Of a DNA stretch of 64,000 nt, positions 8,940-19,799 are shown piece after piece; position 1 is the first letter of the stretch; each line of letters starts with the position of its first letter. Origin of the DNA: Williamsia muralis (GTDB taxonomy: Bacteria; Actinomycetota; Actinomycetes; Mycobacteriales; Mycobacteriaceae). Under the pieces are notes generated by a model, which worked only from the letters and a program-made list of their open reading frames with translations, was not told the origin of the DNA and did no database searches. The stretch spans positions 62,001-126,000 of the forward strand of contig NZ_PEBD01000005.1 in assembly GCF_002735905.1 (NCBI RefSeq), written 5' to 3'. A program made the position numbers and the translations under genes.

Positions 8940-10114
8940 CTGCGCCGGGTGAGCACCTCGGTGATCGCGTTCTGTGCCTCGGGCGACGGCATCGGCATGG
9001 GTGTCGGCGTCACGGGGAACGTCACGGTCGAGGTTGCCGGCGGCAGCTGACCTGCGCCGCGGAAACCCAGTGAGGTGATGGTCGAGATCTGCTCGGGGTC
9101 GTGGACGTAGTCGATGAAGGCGCCGACGGCGTCTCGTTGTGCCGCGTCCACCTGATCACCGGTCATCTCGACCACCGGGAAGTCGGCCATGGGGGTCGGC
9201 CCGGACGGGAACAGTGCCACCACAGCAGAGTTGACGTCGTCCTTGGTGATCTCATACAGCTGCTGTTCGGTGATCGGTACGGCATGGATACTGCCTGTCG
9301 CGGGATCGGCTTGCTGCTGCAGGGCCCGCACCCCGCTCTCGGACGATCCCAGATCCGTCGCCGGCGCTGAGGCGAGCATCGCGCGGAGCGTCGACGAGAC
9401 AAGCGGGGAGGCAGCGTCTTCCGGAGACAACGGTCCGCTGGGTGTGCGCGACACCTCGGTGGCGATGGCCTGGGCCGCCAGCATCGTCGCGTCCGATTGC
9501 GGGCCTACGGGCATCGCCATCTTCAGTTCGCCCCAGCCGCGGAGTCCGAGATCGTCCATCGCCTTGGCCGAGCGCTGCAGTGTCGGCAACTCGATCCAGC
9601 CGACATCGCCGTCCATGGCCTCGGCCGCTGCAGCCGGTATCGCCAAAACCACCGGACTGGTCACGAGTGACGACGGGGATCCGTCGACCACATCCGGCCG
9701 AGCCGCGATGAGTTGTGAACTCCACACCGACGACTGCGGAATCCACGCGGCCGGGAATGGGCCCCGCGACGCGGTGTCCCAGTCCCCGGTGAGGCCGTCC
9801 AGTGTCACCTTGGCATCGCCTGGGCGAACCTCGATCGTGATGCAACGGTCGCGTTCGGTGGGACGCGTCTTGTTGTACTTGTCCGCGACGGCCTTGAGGG
9901 GGACCGCGAGACCGGGGTCGCTCACGATCGATACCGAGAGGTCGCCCTCGACGCAGCGGGCGGCCGCATCCTTGCCCTGTTCGTTGATCCGGTCGCCCAA
10001 CAGAACCCATAGGAATCCGAGCGCGACGACGACGACCACTGCGATTGCCAGTACAAGAAGGCCACGGCTGACACCGCGTCTGCCACCGGCCCTGCGATGC
10101 TCGCCCACGCACAC
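8936..10114 (-). CDS. Membrane-anchored substrate-binding-like protein
   Basis: 392 residues. One transmembrane helix near the N-terminus (GLLVLAIAVVVVVALGFLWV) after an arginine-rich cytoplasmic start indicates an anchored extracellular domain. The rest resembles a periplasmic/extracellular solute-binding fold (SVSIVSDPGLAVPLKAVADK, GLTGDWDTASRGPFPAAWIP, VDAAQRDAVGAFIDYVHDPE), of the kind that precedes von Willebrand domains in some actinobacterial proteins; no VWA domain is present here. No transporter genes are adjacent, so uptake is not supported. GTG 10114 or GTG 10108 may be the start; a GAGGTG lies next to them. The ligand is unknown. Confidence 0.7.
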   Translation of the reverse strand: MCVGEHRRAGGRRGVSRGLLVLAIAVVVVVALGFLWVLLGDRINEQGKDAAARCVEGDLSVSIVSDPGLAVPLKAVADKYNKTRPTERDRCITIEVRPGDAKVTLDGLTGDWDTASRGPFPAAWIPQSSVWSSQLIAARPDVVDGSPSSLVTSPVVLAIPAAAAEAMDGDVGWIELPTLQRSAKAMDDLGLRGWGELKMAMPVGPQSDATMLAAQAIATEVSRTPSGPLSPEDAASPLVSSTLRAMLASAPATDLGSSESGVRALQQQADPATGSIHAVPITEQQLYEITKDDVNSAVVALFPSGPTPMADFPVVEMTGDQVDAAQRDAVGAFIDYVHDPEQISTITSLGFRGAGQLPPATSTVTFPVTPTPMPMPSPEAQNAITEVLTRRS

Positions 10115-10273
10115 CTCAATCCACGAAGTTCATGTCCACCGCAACCTACAGCCTCGGCGACTGGGTGGTCACAGCTCCACCGGGTCGCCGACTGACTTGT
10201 GCTGCGCAGTCTATGCGGTCGTATCTCCTGGTGGTGGAGCCGCCTGTGCCGACGGGATCGGCACGAACCCAGG

Positions 10274-10879
10274 TCAGGACAGTGCGACGGTGCAGACGAC
10301 CTTTTTGCGTTCGTCGTAGGTGTAGTAGGTCTCTGTCTCTGCGGGGCAGTCGGTCTCGTCCACGGTGTTGGGCAGGACCGCGAGGATGCGCTCGCCGGTG
10401 GAACCGGTACAGGGCACCTGAACGGTGCTGTCCGACGCGGTGCCCATCTCGAAGCATTTGCCGACAACCCAGTCGATGTCGAGGCACAGGACCCCGGTCG
10501 TGGACCCGTTCAATTCCTCGTAGTACGTCTGATCGACGTCGGACGGGCAGCTGTTCTCATCGGCGACCTTCGCCACGACTGTGTAGTGGGAGTCGACGGC
10601 ACCGCAGGTTGCCGGGGCGATCTTCGCGTCGAGCATCGTGCCGGTGAGGTTCACGCAGTCACCGACCTCGGCGTCGATCTCGGTGATCTCACCGCTGTCC
10701 TCCGATGTGGTGGTGGAGGGGGTCTGGGACCTCTCCGAAGGATCTGCAGTGGACGCAACCGCAGAACTAGAAGCAGTTGTGGCCGTGCCGGTCTCGTCGC
10801 TGGTGCAGCCGACGACTGCAAAGAAGAGGGCGGCCGCGGCAACGGCGAACAGGGCGAACTTACGGACGTCAGAAAGCAC
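10274..10879 (-). CDS. Secreted lipoprotein of unknown function
   Basis: 201 residues from GTG 10879, chosen because GAAGG lies about 9 nt upstream and the signal peptide then starts cleanly (MLSDVRKFALFAVAAAALFF). The lipobox AVVGC predicts lipidation at Cys24. A Ser/Thr-rich linker follows, then two similar cysteine-containing halves beginning VGDCVNLTGTMLDAKIAPAT and VGKCFEMGTASDSTVQVPCT. Each half has the pattern VG-x-C...C...Y, suggesting two disulfide-bonded repeats of a septum-formation-type (DUF4190/LppU-like) lipoprotein domain; that family assignment is tentative. The gene lies downstream of glcB on the same strand, separated by a strong inverted repeat. Confidence 0.72.
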   Translation of the reverse strand: MLSDVRKFALFAVAAAALFFAVVGCTSDETGTATTASSSAVASTADPSERSQTPSTTTSEDSGEITEIDAEVGDCVNLTGTMLDAKIAPATCGAVDSHYTVVAKVADENSCPSDVDQTYYEELNGSTTGVLCLDIDWVVGKCFEMGTASDSTVQVPCTGSTGERILAVLPNTVDETDCPAETETYYTYDERKKVVCTVALS

Positions 10880-10904
10880 GGTGCTCGACCTTCGGTGAGA
10901 AATG

Positions 10905-10939
10905 CCTTGTGGCCCGAGCACAGTGCTCGGGCCACAAGG
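10905..10939 (-). terminator. Perfect 16-17-bp inverted repeat downstream of glcB
   Basis: CCTTGTGGCCCGAGCA, three bases (CAG), then its exact reverse complement. The arms pair over 16-17 bp, a very stable GC-rich hairpin. It lies 41 nt past the glcB stop and just before the lipoprotein start, on the minus strand followed by CATTTC rather than a true T-run. The likely role is transcription termination or 3'-end protection of glcB mRNA. The symmetry also allows a protein-binding site upstream of the lipoprotein gene. Confidence 0.6.
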
Positions 10940-10979
10940 AAATTATCAGACGACGACGCCCTGCGCCGCGCTTCGGAGG

Positions 10980-13163
10980 TCAGGCGTTGGCGGCCTTGAA
11001 CTCGCGCCGACGCCGGTGCAGGATCGGCTCGGTGTAGCCGTTGGGTTGCCGGCCGCCTTCGAGGATGAGTTCTCTGGCGGCCTGGAAGGCGATGGATGCC
11101 TCGAAGTCGGCGGCCATCGGCCGGTAGGTCGGGTCGCCGGCGTTCTGCTTGTCGACCACCGGTGCCATCCGCTCGAGAGCTGCGACGACGTCTGCTTCGG
11201 ACACGATGCCGTGGCGGAGCCAGTTGGCCAGTAGCTGGCTCGAGATCCGAAGTGTCGCTCGGTCTTCCATCAGTGCGACGTCGTGGATGTCGGGCACCTT
11301 CGAGCAGCCGACACCGTGGTCGATCCACCGCACCACGTAACCGAGGATGGACTGGCAGTTGTTGTCGAGTTCTTCACGCTTTTCCTCGTCGCTCCAGTCG
11401 GTGCGGGGAGCGAGGGGGATGGTGAGGATGTCCTCGACCGACGCCGGATCGCGTTTGGCGATCTCGTTCTGGCGTTCGAACACGTCGATCTGGTGGTAGT
11501 GCAGCGCGTGCAGGGTCGCGGCGGTGGGCGAGGGCACCCATGCGGTGTTCGCGCCGGCCTTGGGGTGACCGATCTTCTGCTCGAGCATGTCGGCCATCAG
11601 GTCGGGCATGGCCCACATCCCCTTACCGATCTGCGCTTTGTGCTGCAGGCCCGCGTGCAGGCCGGTGTCGACGTTGAAGTCCTCGTAGGCCTTGATCCAG
11701 GTCTGCGCCTTCATCTCTGCCTTGCGGACGACGGCTCCGGCTTCCATCGAGGTGTGGATTTCGTCGCCGGTGCGGTCGAGGAAGCCGGTGTTGATGAACA
11801 CAACGCGGTCGGCAGCTGCTTTGATGCAGGCCTTGAGGTTCACCGTGGTGCGGCGTTCCTCGTCCATGATCCCGACCTTGAGGGTGCCGGTGGGCAACCC
11901 CAGGACCTGCTCGACCCGGCCGAACAACTCGACCGTGAAGGCGACCTCGTCCGGGCCGTGCATCTTCGGCTTCACGATGTAGATCGACCCGGTCCGCGAG
12001 TTCTGCAGCCCGTCGGCTTTGAGGCCGTGGCTACCGATCAACGAGGTGAACAGCGCATCGAGGATGCCCTCGGGGACCTCGCTGCCGTCGGCAGCGATGA
12101 TCGCGTCGTTGGTCATCAGGTGACCGACGTTGCGCACGAACAACAGCGACCGCCCGTGCAGGGTCAATTCCGACCCGTCAGGGGCGGTGTAGGTGCGGTC
12201 GGGATTGAGCACGCGGGTGAAGGTTTTACCGCCCTTGGTGACCTCTTCGGCCAGGTCGCCCTTGTTCAGGCCGAGCCAGTTGCGGTAACCGGTGACCTTG
12301 TCCTCGGCATCGACAGCGGCGACCGAATCCTCGAAGTCCATGATCGTGGTGACGGCGGACTCGACCAGCACATCTTTGACCCCGGCCGGGTCTGTCGATC
12401 CGATGGGCGAGTCGGCGTCGATCTGGATTTCCAGATGAAGCCCGTTGTGGCGCACCAGGATCCCGCTGGGAGCAGCTGCGTCACCGGAGTATCCGGCGAA
12501 TGCGGCGGGATCGGCGAAGCCGGTGGCCGAACCGCCGGAGAGGGTGACCTGCACCTGCTGGTCGACGACGGCGTAACCGGTGGCGTCGGCGTGCTTGCCG
12601 GACTCCAGGGGTGCGGCAGTGTCGAGGAAGTCCTTGGCGAACGCGATGACCTTGTCGCCGCGAACCTTGTTGTAAGACTTGCCCTTCTCGGCGCCGTCGG
12701 ACTCGGGGATGACATCGGTCCCGTACAGCGCGTCGTAGAGCGATCCCCAACGGGCGTTCGAAGCATTGAGGGCAAACCTGGCGTTGAGGATGGGCACCAC
12801 CAGCTGCGGTCCGGCGGTGCTGGTGATCTCGTCATCCACACCTGAGGTGGTGATCTGGAAATCGTCGGGGACCGGGGCGAGGTAACCGATGTCGGTCAGG
12901 AACGCCTTGTAGGCGTCGGAATCGAACGACGCGGGGTCCGAGACCGGGTTGTCGCGGTGCCACTGGTCGACCTTGGCCTGAAGGTCGTCGCGGATGGCGA
13001 GCAGCTCACGGTTGCGTGGGGTGAGGTCGGTGATGACCGCCGCAGCACTTGCCCAGAACGCATCCTGGTCTACGCCGGTGCCGGGCAACGCCTCGTTGTT
13101 GATGAAGTCGTAAAGAACGGACGCAACCTGCAAGCCGCCGTCGACGGTGACGCGCTGAGCCAT
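10980..13163 (-). CDS. glcB: Malate synthase G
   Basis: 727 residues; condenses glyoxylate with acetyl-CoA to malate in the glyoxylate shunt. The start ATG 13163 ([20 protein letters not shown]) has GTGAGG about 7 nt upstream and matches the start of M. tuberculosis GlcB; a reading from 13217 adds 18 residues without support. Conserved blocks include [37 protein letters not shown] (catalytic Arg), [18 protein letters not shown] and [20 protein letters not shown]. The C-terminal [19 protein letters not shown] is typical of the G isoform. This is the Rv1837c position in the conserved block. Confidence 0.97.
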   Translation of the reverse strand: MAQRVTVDGGLQVASVLYDFINNEALPGTGVDQDAFWASAAAVITDLTPRNRELLAIRDDLQAKVDQWHRDNPVSDPASFDSDAYKAFLTDIGYLAPVPDDFQITTSGVDDEITSTAGPQLVVPILNARFALNASNARWGSLYDALYGTDVIPESDGAEKGKSYNKVRGDKVIAFAKDFLDTAAPLESGKHADATGYAVVDQQVQVTLSGGSATGFADPAAFAGYSGDAAAPSGILVRHNGLHLEIQIDADSPIGSTDPAGVKDVLVESAVTTIMDFEDSVAAVDAEDKVTGYRNWLGLNKGDLAEEVTKGGKTFTRVLNPDRTYTAPDGSELTLHGRSLLFVRNVGHLMTNDAIIAADGSEVPEGILDALFTSLIGSHGLKADGLQNSRTGSIYIVKPKMHGPDEVAFTVELFGRVEQVLGLPTGTLKVGIMDEERRTTVNLKACIKAAADRVVFINTGFLDRTGDEIHTSMEAGAVVRKAEMKAQTWIKAYEDFNVDTGLHAGLQHKAQIGKGMWAMPDLMADMLEQKIGHPKAGANTAWVPSPTAATLHALHYHQIDVFERQNEIAKRDPASVEDILTIPLAPRTDWSDEEKREELDNNCQSILGYVVRWIDHGVGCSKVPDIHDVALMEDRATLRISSQLLANWLRHGIVSEADVVAALERMAPVVDKQNAGDPTYRPMAADFEASIAFQAARELILEGGRQPNGYTEPILHRRRREFKAANA

Positions 13164-13209
13164 AACCGGCCTCACTTTCTTTCGATCCAGGTCAATTTCG
13201 ACCTCTATG

Positions 13210-14127
13210 TTACTCATGGGTAGGGAGGGGCTCCTGGCCGGTCAGCAGCGCACTGCATCGGTCGATGAGCCGGGCACGGACAATCTGGGCGTGATGGGTC
13301 AGGACCGACTGTGCCCGGACATATTCGCCACGACCGGCGGCCTCTTCGATTGCGATGGGTTCGAATCCGAACGCCGTCAGGTCATAGGGACTTGCCCGCA
13401 TGTCGAGCTCGCGGAAGCGCAGTGCCATCTCGAATGCGTCCACCACGAGCTCGGAAGGTATCAGCGGCGACAGCTTGAACGCCCACTTGTACAGATCCAT
13501 TCCGGCATGGATGCACCCCGGTTGTTCTGCGTCTTGTTGAGTCGTCCGGTCGAGCACCGTCAGGTTCAGTGGCCGAGCAGGTTCGGTGAAGAAGCGGTAC
13601 GCGTCGTAGTGGGTGCATCGAAGCGGCATGGACCGGACCACTGCGTCGGTGTCGGCGGATGACAGACGCAGAGGAACGCCCGCGTGCCTGATCTGCTCGG
13701 AAGGGGCGGCGTACACCATCGCCCACTCATGCAGACCGAAACAGTTCAGCCGAGCGGGGCGTTCGCGGGTCGCCGACAGCAGGTCATGCACGTACTCGAC
13801 GGTCTCGCGTCGCTTGGCGAGGTGGCGTGGATCCACGGTGACCACCCCGTTGACCTCTGCGTATCCGGAGTAGTCGAGGTAGGGGCGAGCGGCGGAACCG
13901 CTGATCGGGTGGCCGAAACGGGGGTGCCAGCGGCGCAATTGAGCGGGGCGATAGCTGTAGTAGGTGAACAAGAATCCCCACACGGGATGAACGACCTCGC
14001 CCCTGGTGACGTCGTGCAGTCGTGCCGGGTGCCGGCTCAGGAGACAGTCGACCCGTTCCCGATGTGCCTGTGCGGCGGCCTGCCAGTCCTGGGCGACAGG
14101 GGATTGGACGGCCACAAACCCACTCAC
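13210..14127 (-). CDS. Conserved actinobacterial protein, often labelled 3-methyladenine DNA glycosylase
   Basis: 305 residues, starting with GTG at 14127 that overlaps the stop of the upstream CBS-domain gene (GTGA), so it is probably translated from the same transcript. Conserved segments are [60 protein letters not shown] and [17 protein letters not shown]. Homologues near glcB in related genomes are commonly named 3-methyladenine DNA glycosylase, but I see neither the helix-hairpin-helix plus Asp of AlkA nor the Tag zinc signature, so that name is doubtful. The clustered His, Cys and acidic residues suggest a metal-dependent enzyme. Function is unknown. Confidence 0.75.
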   Translation of the reverse strand: MSGFVAVQSPVAQDWQAAAQAHRERVDCLLSRHPARLHDVTRGEVVHPVWGFLFTYYSYRPAQLRRWHPRFGHPISGSAARPYLDYSGYAEVNGVVTVDPRHLAKRRETVEYVHDLLSATRERPARLNCFGLHEWAMVYAAPSEQIRHAGVPLRLSSADTDAVVRSMPLRCTHYDAYRFFTEPARPLNLTVLDRTTQQDAEQPGCIHAGMDLYKWAFKLSPLIPSELVVDAFEMALRFRELDMRASPYDLTAFGFEPIAIEEAAGRGEYVRAQSVLTHHAQIVRARLIDRCSALLTGQEPLPTHE

Positions 14128-15200
14128 ACGCGGTGCGTTTCGTCGCGCACCGTTCCCACGAACTCCTCGACGAGATCCTCCAGGGCAACCACCGCAACCG
14201 TGCGGCCGTTGTCGTCGACCACGGCGGCGAGATGTGAGCTGGTGCGCCGCATGGCCGAGGTGGCCTCGTCGAGCGCTGTGCGGTCCGCCAGGACCGGGAG
14301 GGGATGGATTTTGTCGACACCGATGATGCTGTCGGGACCCACCGATTCGTCGAGGATCTCGTCGAGGACATCCTTGAGGTGAAGGTAACCGGTGTAGGTG
14401 CCGTCGGTGCCGCGCACCGGGTAACGCGAGAAGCCGGTGTCGGTGACTGCTTGCTCGATCGAGCCGAGAGTCGGCCCGACCCGGCCGGTCTCGACATCCT
14501 TGGTCACCTGCACACTGCGCAGTTCGCTGAGCGGGATCGCCACTTCGAGTACCGTCCGACCAGAAGTCTGGAGTGCACGCGTGAGCCGGTCGTGCTCTTC
14601 TTCGTCGATGAGGCCTTCTTGGCGCGACTCGCCCAACATCTGCGACAGCTCGTTGGCCGAGACCGTCGCGTCCAGCTCGTCTTTCGGCTCCACCCGCATG
14701 ATGCGCAGCGAGACGTTCGCCGACCAGTTGTAGAACGCGATCAGCGGTCGGGCGATCTTGATGAACAGCAGGTGCACCGGCACCAGGAGCATCGCCGAAC
14801 GTTCGGGGCCGGCAAGCGCGATGTTCTTGGGGACCATCTCGCCGAGGAGGATGTGCAGTACGACCACCAGCGACAACGCGAGCGCGAAGGCGATCGGGTG
14901 CAGAAGGCCGTGCGGTACGTGGACGAGTTCCAATGGCTTTTCGATGAGGTGCGCGATCGCCGGTTCACCGACCCGTCCGAGCAGGATCGAACAGATCGTG
15001 ATGCCCAGCTGGGCTGCGGCCAACATCAGCGACAGATGTTCGCCTGCCTCGATGACCGTGCGCGCCCGGCGCTTGCCTTGTTCCTCGAGTGCCTCGAGGC
15101 GGTCACGACGAGCAGAGATCAGTGAGAACTCGGCGGCGACGAAAAAGGCGTTACCGCCCAAGAGGAACACCGTCAGGACAACACCGAAGAGATCACCCAT
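14124..15200 (-). CDS. CNNM/CBS-domain membrane protein (Rv1841c-like)
   Basis: 358 residues from ATG 15200, which has GGAG about 7 nt upstream and overlaps the end of the preceding gene; an ATG at 15215 is an alternative. The N-terminal CNNM (DUF21) membrane domain has about four helices (LFGVVLTVFLLGGNAFFVAA, EHLSLMLAAAQLGITICSIL, PIAFALALSLVVVLHILLGE). It is followed by a pair of CBS domains (about residues 205-350; GFSRYPVRGTDGTYTGYLHL, VALEDLVEEFVG). The C-terminal CorC/HlyC domain of its neighbour is absent. Relatives are implicated in magnesium or other divalent-cation transport, but some are called hemolysins without evidence. It forms an operon with the paralogue upstream. Confidence 0.88.
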   Translation of the reverse strand: MGDLFGVVLTVFLLGGNAFFVAAEFSLISARRDRLEALEEQGKRRARTVIEAGEHLSLMLAAAQLGITICSILLGRVGEPAIAHLIEKPLELVHVPHGLLHPIAFALALSLVVVLHILLGEMVPKNIALAGPERSAMLLVPVHLLFIKIARPLIAFYNWSANVSLRIMRVEPKDELDATVSANELSQMLGESRQEGLIDEEEHDRLTRALQTSGRTVLEVAIPLSELRSVQVTKDVETGRVGPTLGSIEQAVTDTGFSRYPVRGTDGTYTGYLHLKDVLDEILDESVGPDSIIGVDKIHPLPVLADRTALDEATSAMRRTSSHLAAVVDDNGRTVAVVALEDLVEEFVGTVRDETHRV

Positions 15201-16581
15201 CGGAATGCTCCACATCTGACCCGGACAGCGGCGTCAACGCGACGACGTCGATCCGGCGACCTTCCATCCGGACCACGCGTGCCTGCCACCGTTGGTCCGA
15301 CTCCGTCAGCGACGAATCCTCGTCGTCCTCGGAAGCAGTTGTACGGACGGGGAGATCGATCACGTCACCTTCTCTGGCGATGCGGCCGAGCTGGAACATC
15401 AACAGCCCGCCCAGGGTGTCGTATTGGCCGTCCGGTGCCCGGTATCCGATCGCATCCAGCAACTCGTCGATACGAAGCAGTCCGTTGCAGATGTATCCGT
15501 CCCCATCGCGTTGGACGTCGGCTTGCTCGTCGTCGTGTTCGTCGGTGACGTCGCCGACGATCTCTTCGATCAGGTCTTCGGTGGTGACGATGCCGGCTGT
15601 GCCGCCGTACTCATCGACGACCACGGCCACTTGGAATCCGTCTGCCCGGATCTGCTGCATCAGCGCGTCACCGTCGAGACTCGCCGGAACCACGGGGACG
15701 TCCCGCGCGAGTGTGCCCAGTTGCGTGGTGGCGCGCGCGGTCAGAGGGACGGTGAACGCCTGCTTGATGTGGACGATGCCGATGATGTTGTCGAGGTCGC
15801 CACCATCGAGGATCGGGAATCGGGAGTAGCCGGTTCGGGATGAGGCGAGGATCAGGTCGCGAACGGTGTCGTGGATGTCGAGCGACTCCACGGTCACCCG
15901 CGGGGTCATCAGTTCCTCGGCCGTACGCTCGCCGAACTGCAGGGAGCGGTCGACGAGAGCAGCGGTGCCGGGGTCCAGGGCGCCTTGCCGGGCCGAATTG
16001 CGAACGAGGCTGCCGAGTTCCTGGGGGGAACGCGCCGACCGTAGTTCCTCGGCGGGCTCGACGCCGAGGCGCCTGACCACCCAGTTCGCGGTGCCGTTGA
16101 GAGCGTTGATCAGCCACCGGAAGGTTGCCGAGAACAGACTCATCGGGCCGGCGGTGGCCCGGGCGGTGGGCAGTGGCTTGGAGATCGCCAGGTTCTTCGG
16201 GATCAACTCACCCAGGACCATCGACAACGACGTGGCGATGACAAGGGCGAGGATGAGTGAGACGGCCGTTGTCGCGCCGTCCGGGAGCCCTACCGCTTCG
16301 AAGGCCGGCTCGAAGAGCTGGGCCAGGACCGGCTCGGCGATGTAACCGGTGACCAGCGTGGTGATCGTGATGCCGAGTTGGGCACCGGACAGCTGAAACG
16401 AGAGCGACCGGTGGGCCTTGCTGACCTGCCGTGACCGCAGGTCACCCCGAGTCCGTACGTCGTTTTCGACCGTGGACCGTTCGAGAGCGGTCAGGGAGAA
16501 CTCGGCCGCGACGAACAGGGCCGTTCCCAAAGTCAGTGCGATGAAGCCGAGAAGGCTGCCGGCCAGGATGAGCGCTTGCAT
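15193..16581 (-). CDS. CNNM/CBS/CorC-domain membrane protein (Rv1842c-like)
   Basis: 462 residues. The domain order is a CNNM membrane domain (about 1-200; ALFVAAEFSLTALERSTVEN, SGAQLGITITTLVTGYIAEP), two CBS domains (about 215-340; EELMTPRVTVESLDIHDTVR, GYSRFPILDGGDLDNIIGIV, VVVDEYGGTAGIVTTEDLIE) and a CorC_HlyC transporter-associated domain (about 355-440). The complete architecture is that of cation-transport or corrinoid-independent CorC-type proteins; the transported ion is not certain. It is the first gene of a two- or three-gene minus-strand operon whose next member overlaps by 8 nt. The ATG 16581 is preferred to an adjacent TTG. Confidence 0.9.
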   Translation of the reverse strand: MQALILAGSLLGFIALTLGTALFVAAEFSLTALERSTVENDVRTRGDLRSRQVSKAHRSLSFQLSGAQLGITITTLVTGYIAEPVLAQLFEPAFEAVGLPDGATTAVSLILALVIATSLSMVLGELIPKNLAISKPLPTARATAGPMSLFSATFRWLINALNGTANWVVRRLGVEPAEELRSARSPQELGSLVRNSARQGALDPGTAALVDRSLQFGERTAEELMTPRVTVESLDIHDTVRDLILASSRTGYSRFPILDGGDLDNIIGIVHIKQAFTVPLTARATTQLGTLARDVPVVPASLDGDALMQQIRADGFQVAVVVDEYGGTAGIVTTEDLIEEIVGDVTDEHDDEQADVQRDGDGYICNGLLRIDELLDAIGYRAPDGQYDTLGGLLMFQLGRIAREGDVIDLPVRTTASEDDEDSSLTESDQRWQARVVRMEGRRIDVVALTPLSGSDVEHSDG

Positions 16582-16751
16582 CAACGATCACCACGGCCGT
16601 CTGTGGGTTCCGATGACGCAGCGAGGCGGAATTCGCACGACGACGTTCGAGACAAGAGAACTTCGCTCCGCTCCCGGTGGAGGCGCAACAATCCAGCCTC
16701 CAGTTGTAGGGCAGTGAAATGTGATGCCGGAATATCAACGATCTTAACGGG

Positions 16752-18272
<1,521 letters not shown>

Positions 18273-18314
18273 TCACAGCAGCACAAGACCGGGGGCCGGT
18301 TGTCCACTCGGGGA

Positions 18315-19757
18315 TCAGGCCTCGATCTCCGTGCGGTCTTCACTCCACAGCGTGTGGAACGTGCCTTCTTTGTCGACGCGCTGGTAGGTGTGTGCGCCGA
18401 AGAAGTCGCGCAACCCCTGGGTGAGAGCGGCCGGCAGTCGCTCGGCGCGCAGGGCGTCGTAGTACGAGAGCGACGAGGCGAACGCCGGGACCGGGATACC
18501 CATCGTGGTCGCGGTGGCGACGACGCGGCGCCAGCTGTCCACAGCGTTCTCGACCGCTTCGCGGAAGTAAGGAGCGAGGAGCAGGCTTGGCAGCTCCGGG
18601 TTCTCCGAGTAGGCGTCCCGGATGCGGTTGAGGAACTTGGCCCGGATGATGCAGCCGCCCCGCCAGATGGTGGCGAGGTCGCCGGGATGCAGGTTCCAGT
18701 CGTATTCCTTGCTGCCGGCCGCGATCTGGTCGAAGCCCTGAGCGTATGCGACCACCTTGGACGCATAGAGCGCCTTGTTGATGTCGTCGATGAAGGTGGC
18801 CTTGTCCGACGGTGCCGCCGCCAGCGTGCCCGACGCGAGGCCTTGTGCCTGTTTGCGCTGATCGGTGGCGCTCGACAACGCTCGGGCGAAGACCGCCTCG
18901 GCGATGCCGGTGGTGGGGATGCCCAGATCGAGCGCGGACTTCACGGTCCAGCGGCCGGTGCCCTTCTGACCCGCAGCATCGACGATGACGTCGACGAGAG
19001 GCTTGCCTGTTTCGGCGTCCACTTGGCTCAGGACCTCGGCGGTGATCTCGACGAGGTAGCTGTCGAGGTCTCCCGAGTTCCATTCGCGGAAGACGTCGGC
19101 GATCTCGGCGACAGGGAGGTCCAGGGCCTTGCGCATGAGGTCGTACGCCTCGCCGATGAGCTGCATGTCGGCGTACTCGATGCCGTTGTGGACCATCTTG
19201 ACGAAGTGTCCGGCACCGTTGGGGCCGATGTGGGTGCAGCAGGGCTCCCCGTCGACGTGGGCCGAGATCGACTCGAGCAACGGGCCCAGGGACTCGTAGG
19301 ACTTGGCCGGTCCGCCCGGCATGATCGACGGACCGTTGAGCGCGCCTTCCTCGCCGCCGGAGATACCCGCACCGACGAAGTTCAGGCCGCGCTCGGACAT
19401 CGCGGCTTCGCGCCGGATGGTGTCGGTGTAGAGCGAATTGCCGCCGTCGATGATGATGTCGCCTTCCTCCATCTCGGCGGCGAGCTCCTCGATCACAGCG
19501 TCGGTCGGCGCGCCGGCCTTCACCATGATCAAGACGCGACGGGGCTTCTCGAGCGCCGCGACGAACTCGGCGACTGTCTCGGTCCGCACGAAGTCTCCCT
19601 CGTGACCGTGCTTTTCGATCAGTGCGTCGGTCTTCGCGATACTGCGGTTGTGCAGTGCGACGGTGTGGCCGTGACGGGCGAAATTTCGGGCGATGTTGGA
19701 GCCCATCACCGCCAAGCCGGTGACACCGATCTGGGCGCGGGCAGCAGTTTCAGTCAT
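18315..19757 (-). CDS. gnd: 6-phosphogluconate dehydrogenase, decarboxylating
   Basis: 480 residues; oxidises 6-phosphogluconate to ribulose 5-phosphate and CO2 with NADP+ in the pentose phosphate pathway. The N-terminal Rossmann fold (IGVTGLAVMGSNIARNFARH) is followed by the substrate signature FVGAGISGGEEGALNGPSIM, the catalytic GHFVKMVHNGIEYADMQLIG with Lys and Asn, and the 6PGDH signature VDVIVDAAGQKGTGRWTV. The length and sequence fit the long (Gnd1, Rv1844c) type rather than the short actinobacterial Gnd2. A TAGGGT hexamer ends 6 nt before the ATG, indicating a leaderless transcript separate from the upstream M56/blaI pair. Confidence 0.96.
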   Translation of the reverse strand: MTETAARAQIGVTGLAVMGSNIARNFARHGHTVALHNRSIAKTDALIEKHGHEGDFVRTETVAEFVAALEKPRRVLIMVKAGAPTDAVIEELAAEMEEGDIIIDGGNSLYTDTIRREAAMSERGLNFVGAGISGGEEGALNGPSIMPGGPAKSYESLGPLLESISAHVDGEPCCTHIGPNGAGHFVKMVHNGIEYADMQLIGEAYDLMRKALDLPVAEIADVFREWNSGDLDSYLVEITAEVLSQVDAETGKPLVDVIVDAAGQKGTGRWTVKSALDLGIPTTGIAEAVFARALSSATDQRKQAQGLASGTLAAAPSDKATFIDDINKALYASKVVAYAQGFDQIAAGSKEYDWNLHPGDLATIWRGGCIIRAKFLNRIRDAYSENPELPSLLLAPYFREAVENAVDSWRRVVATATTMGIPVPAFASSLSYYDALRAERLPAALTQGLRDFFGAHTYQRVDKEGTFHTLWSEDRTEIEA

Positions 19758-19763
19758 GCGTAC

Positions 19764-19769
19764 ACCCTA
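19764..19769 (-). promoter_or_regulatory. -10 box of a leaderless gnd promoter
   Basis: TAGGGT on the minus strand lies 6 nt before the gnd ATG (19757). No ribosome-binding site is present in the gap. Confidence 0.5.
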
Positions 19770-19799
19770 TGACTAAGCTCACCGGACCTCGCGGCGAGA

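Noticed and set aside
11283-12845. Plus-strand 520-codon open reading frame opposite glcB
   Set aside because: glcB covers it with full conservation; the frame is a composition artefact.
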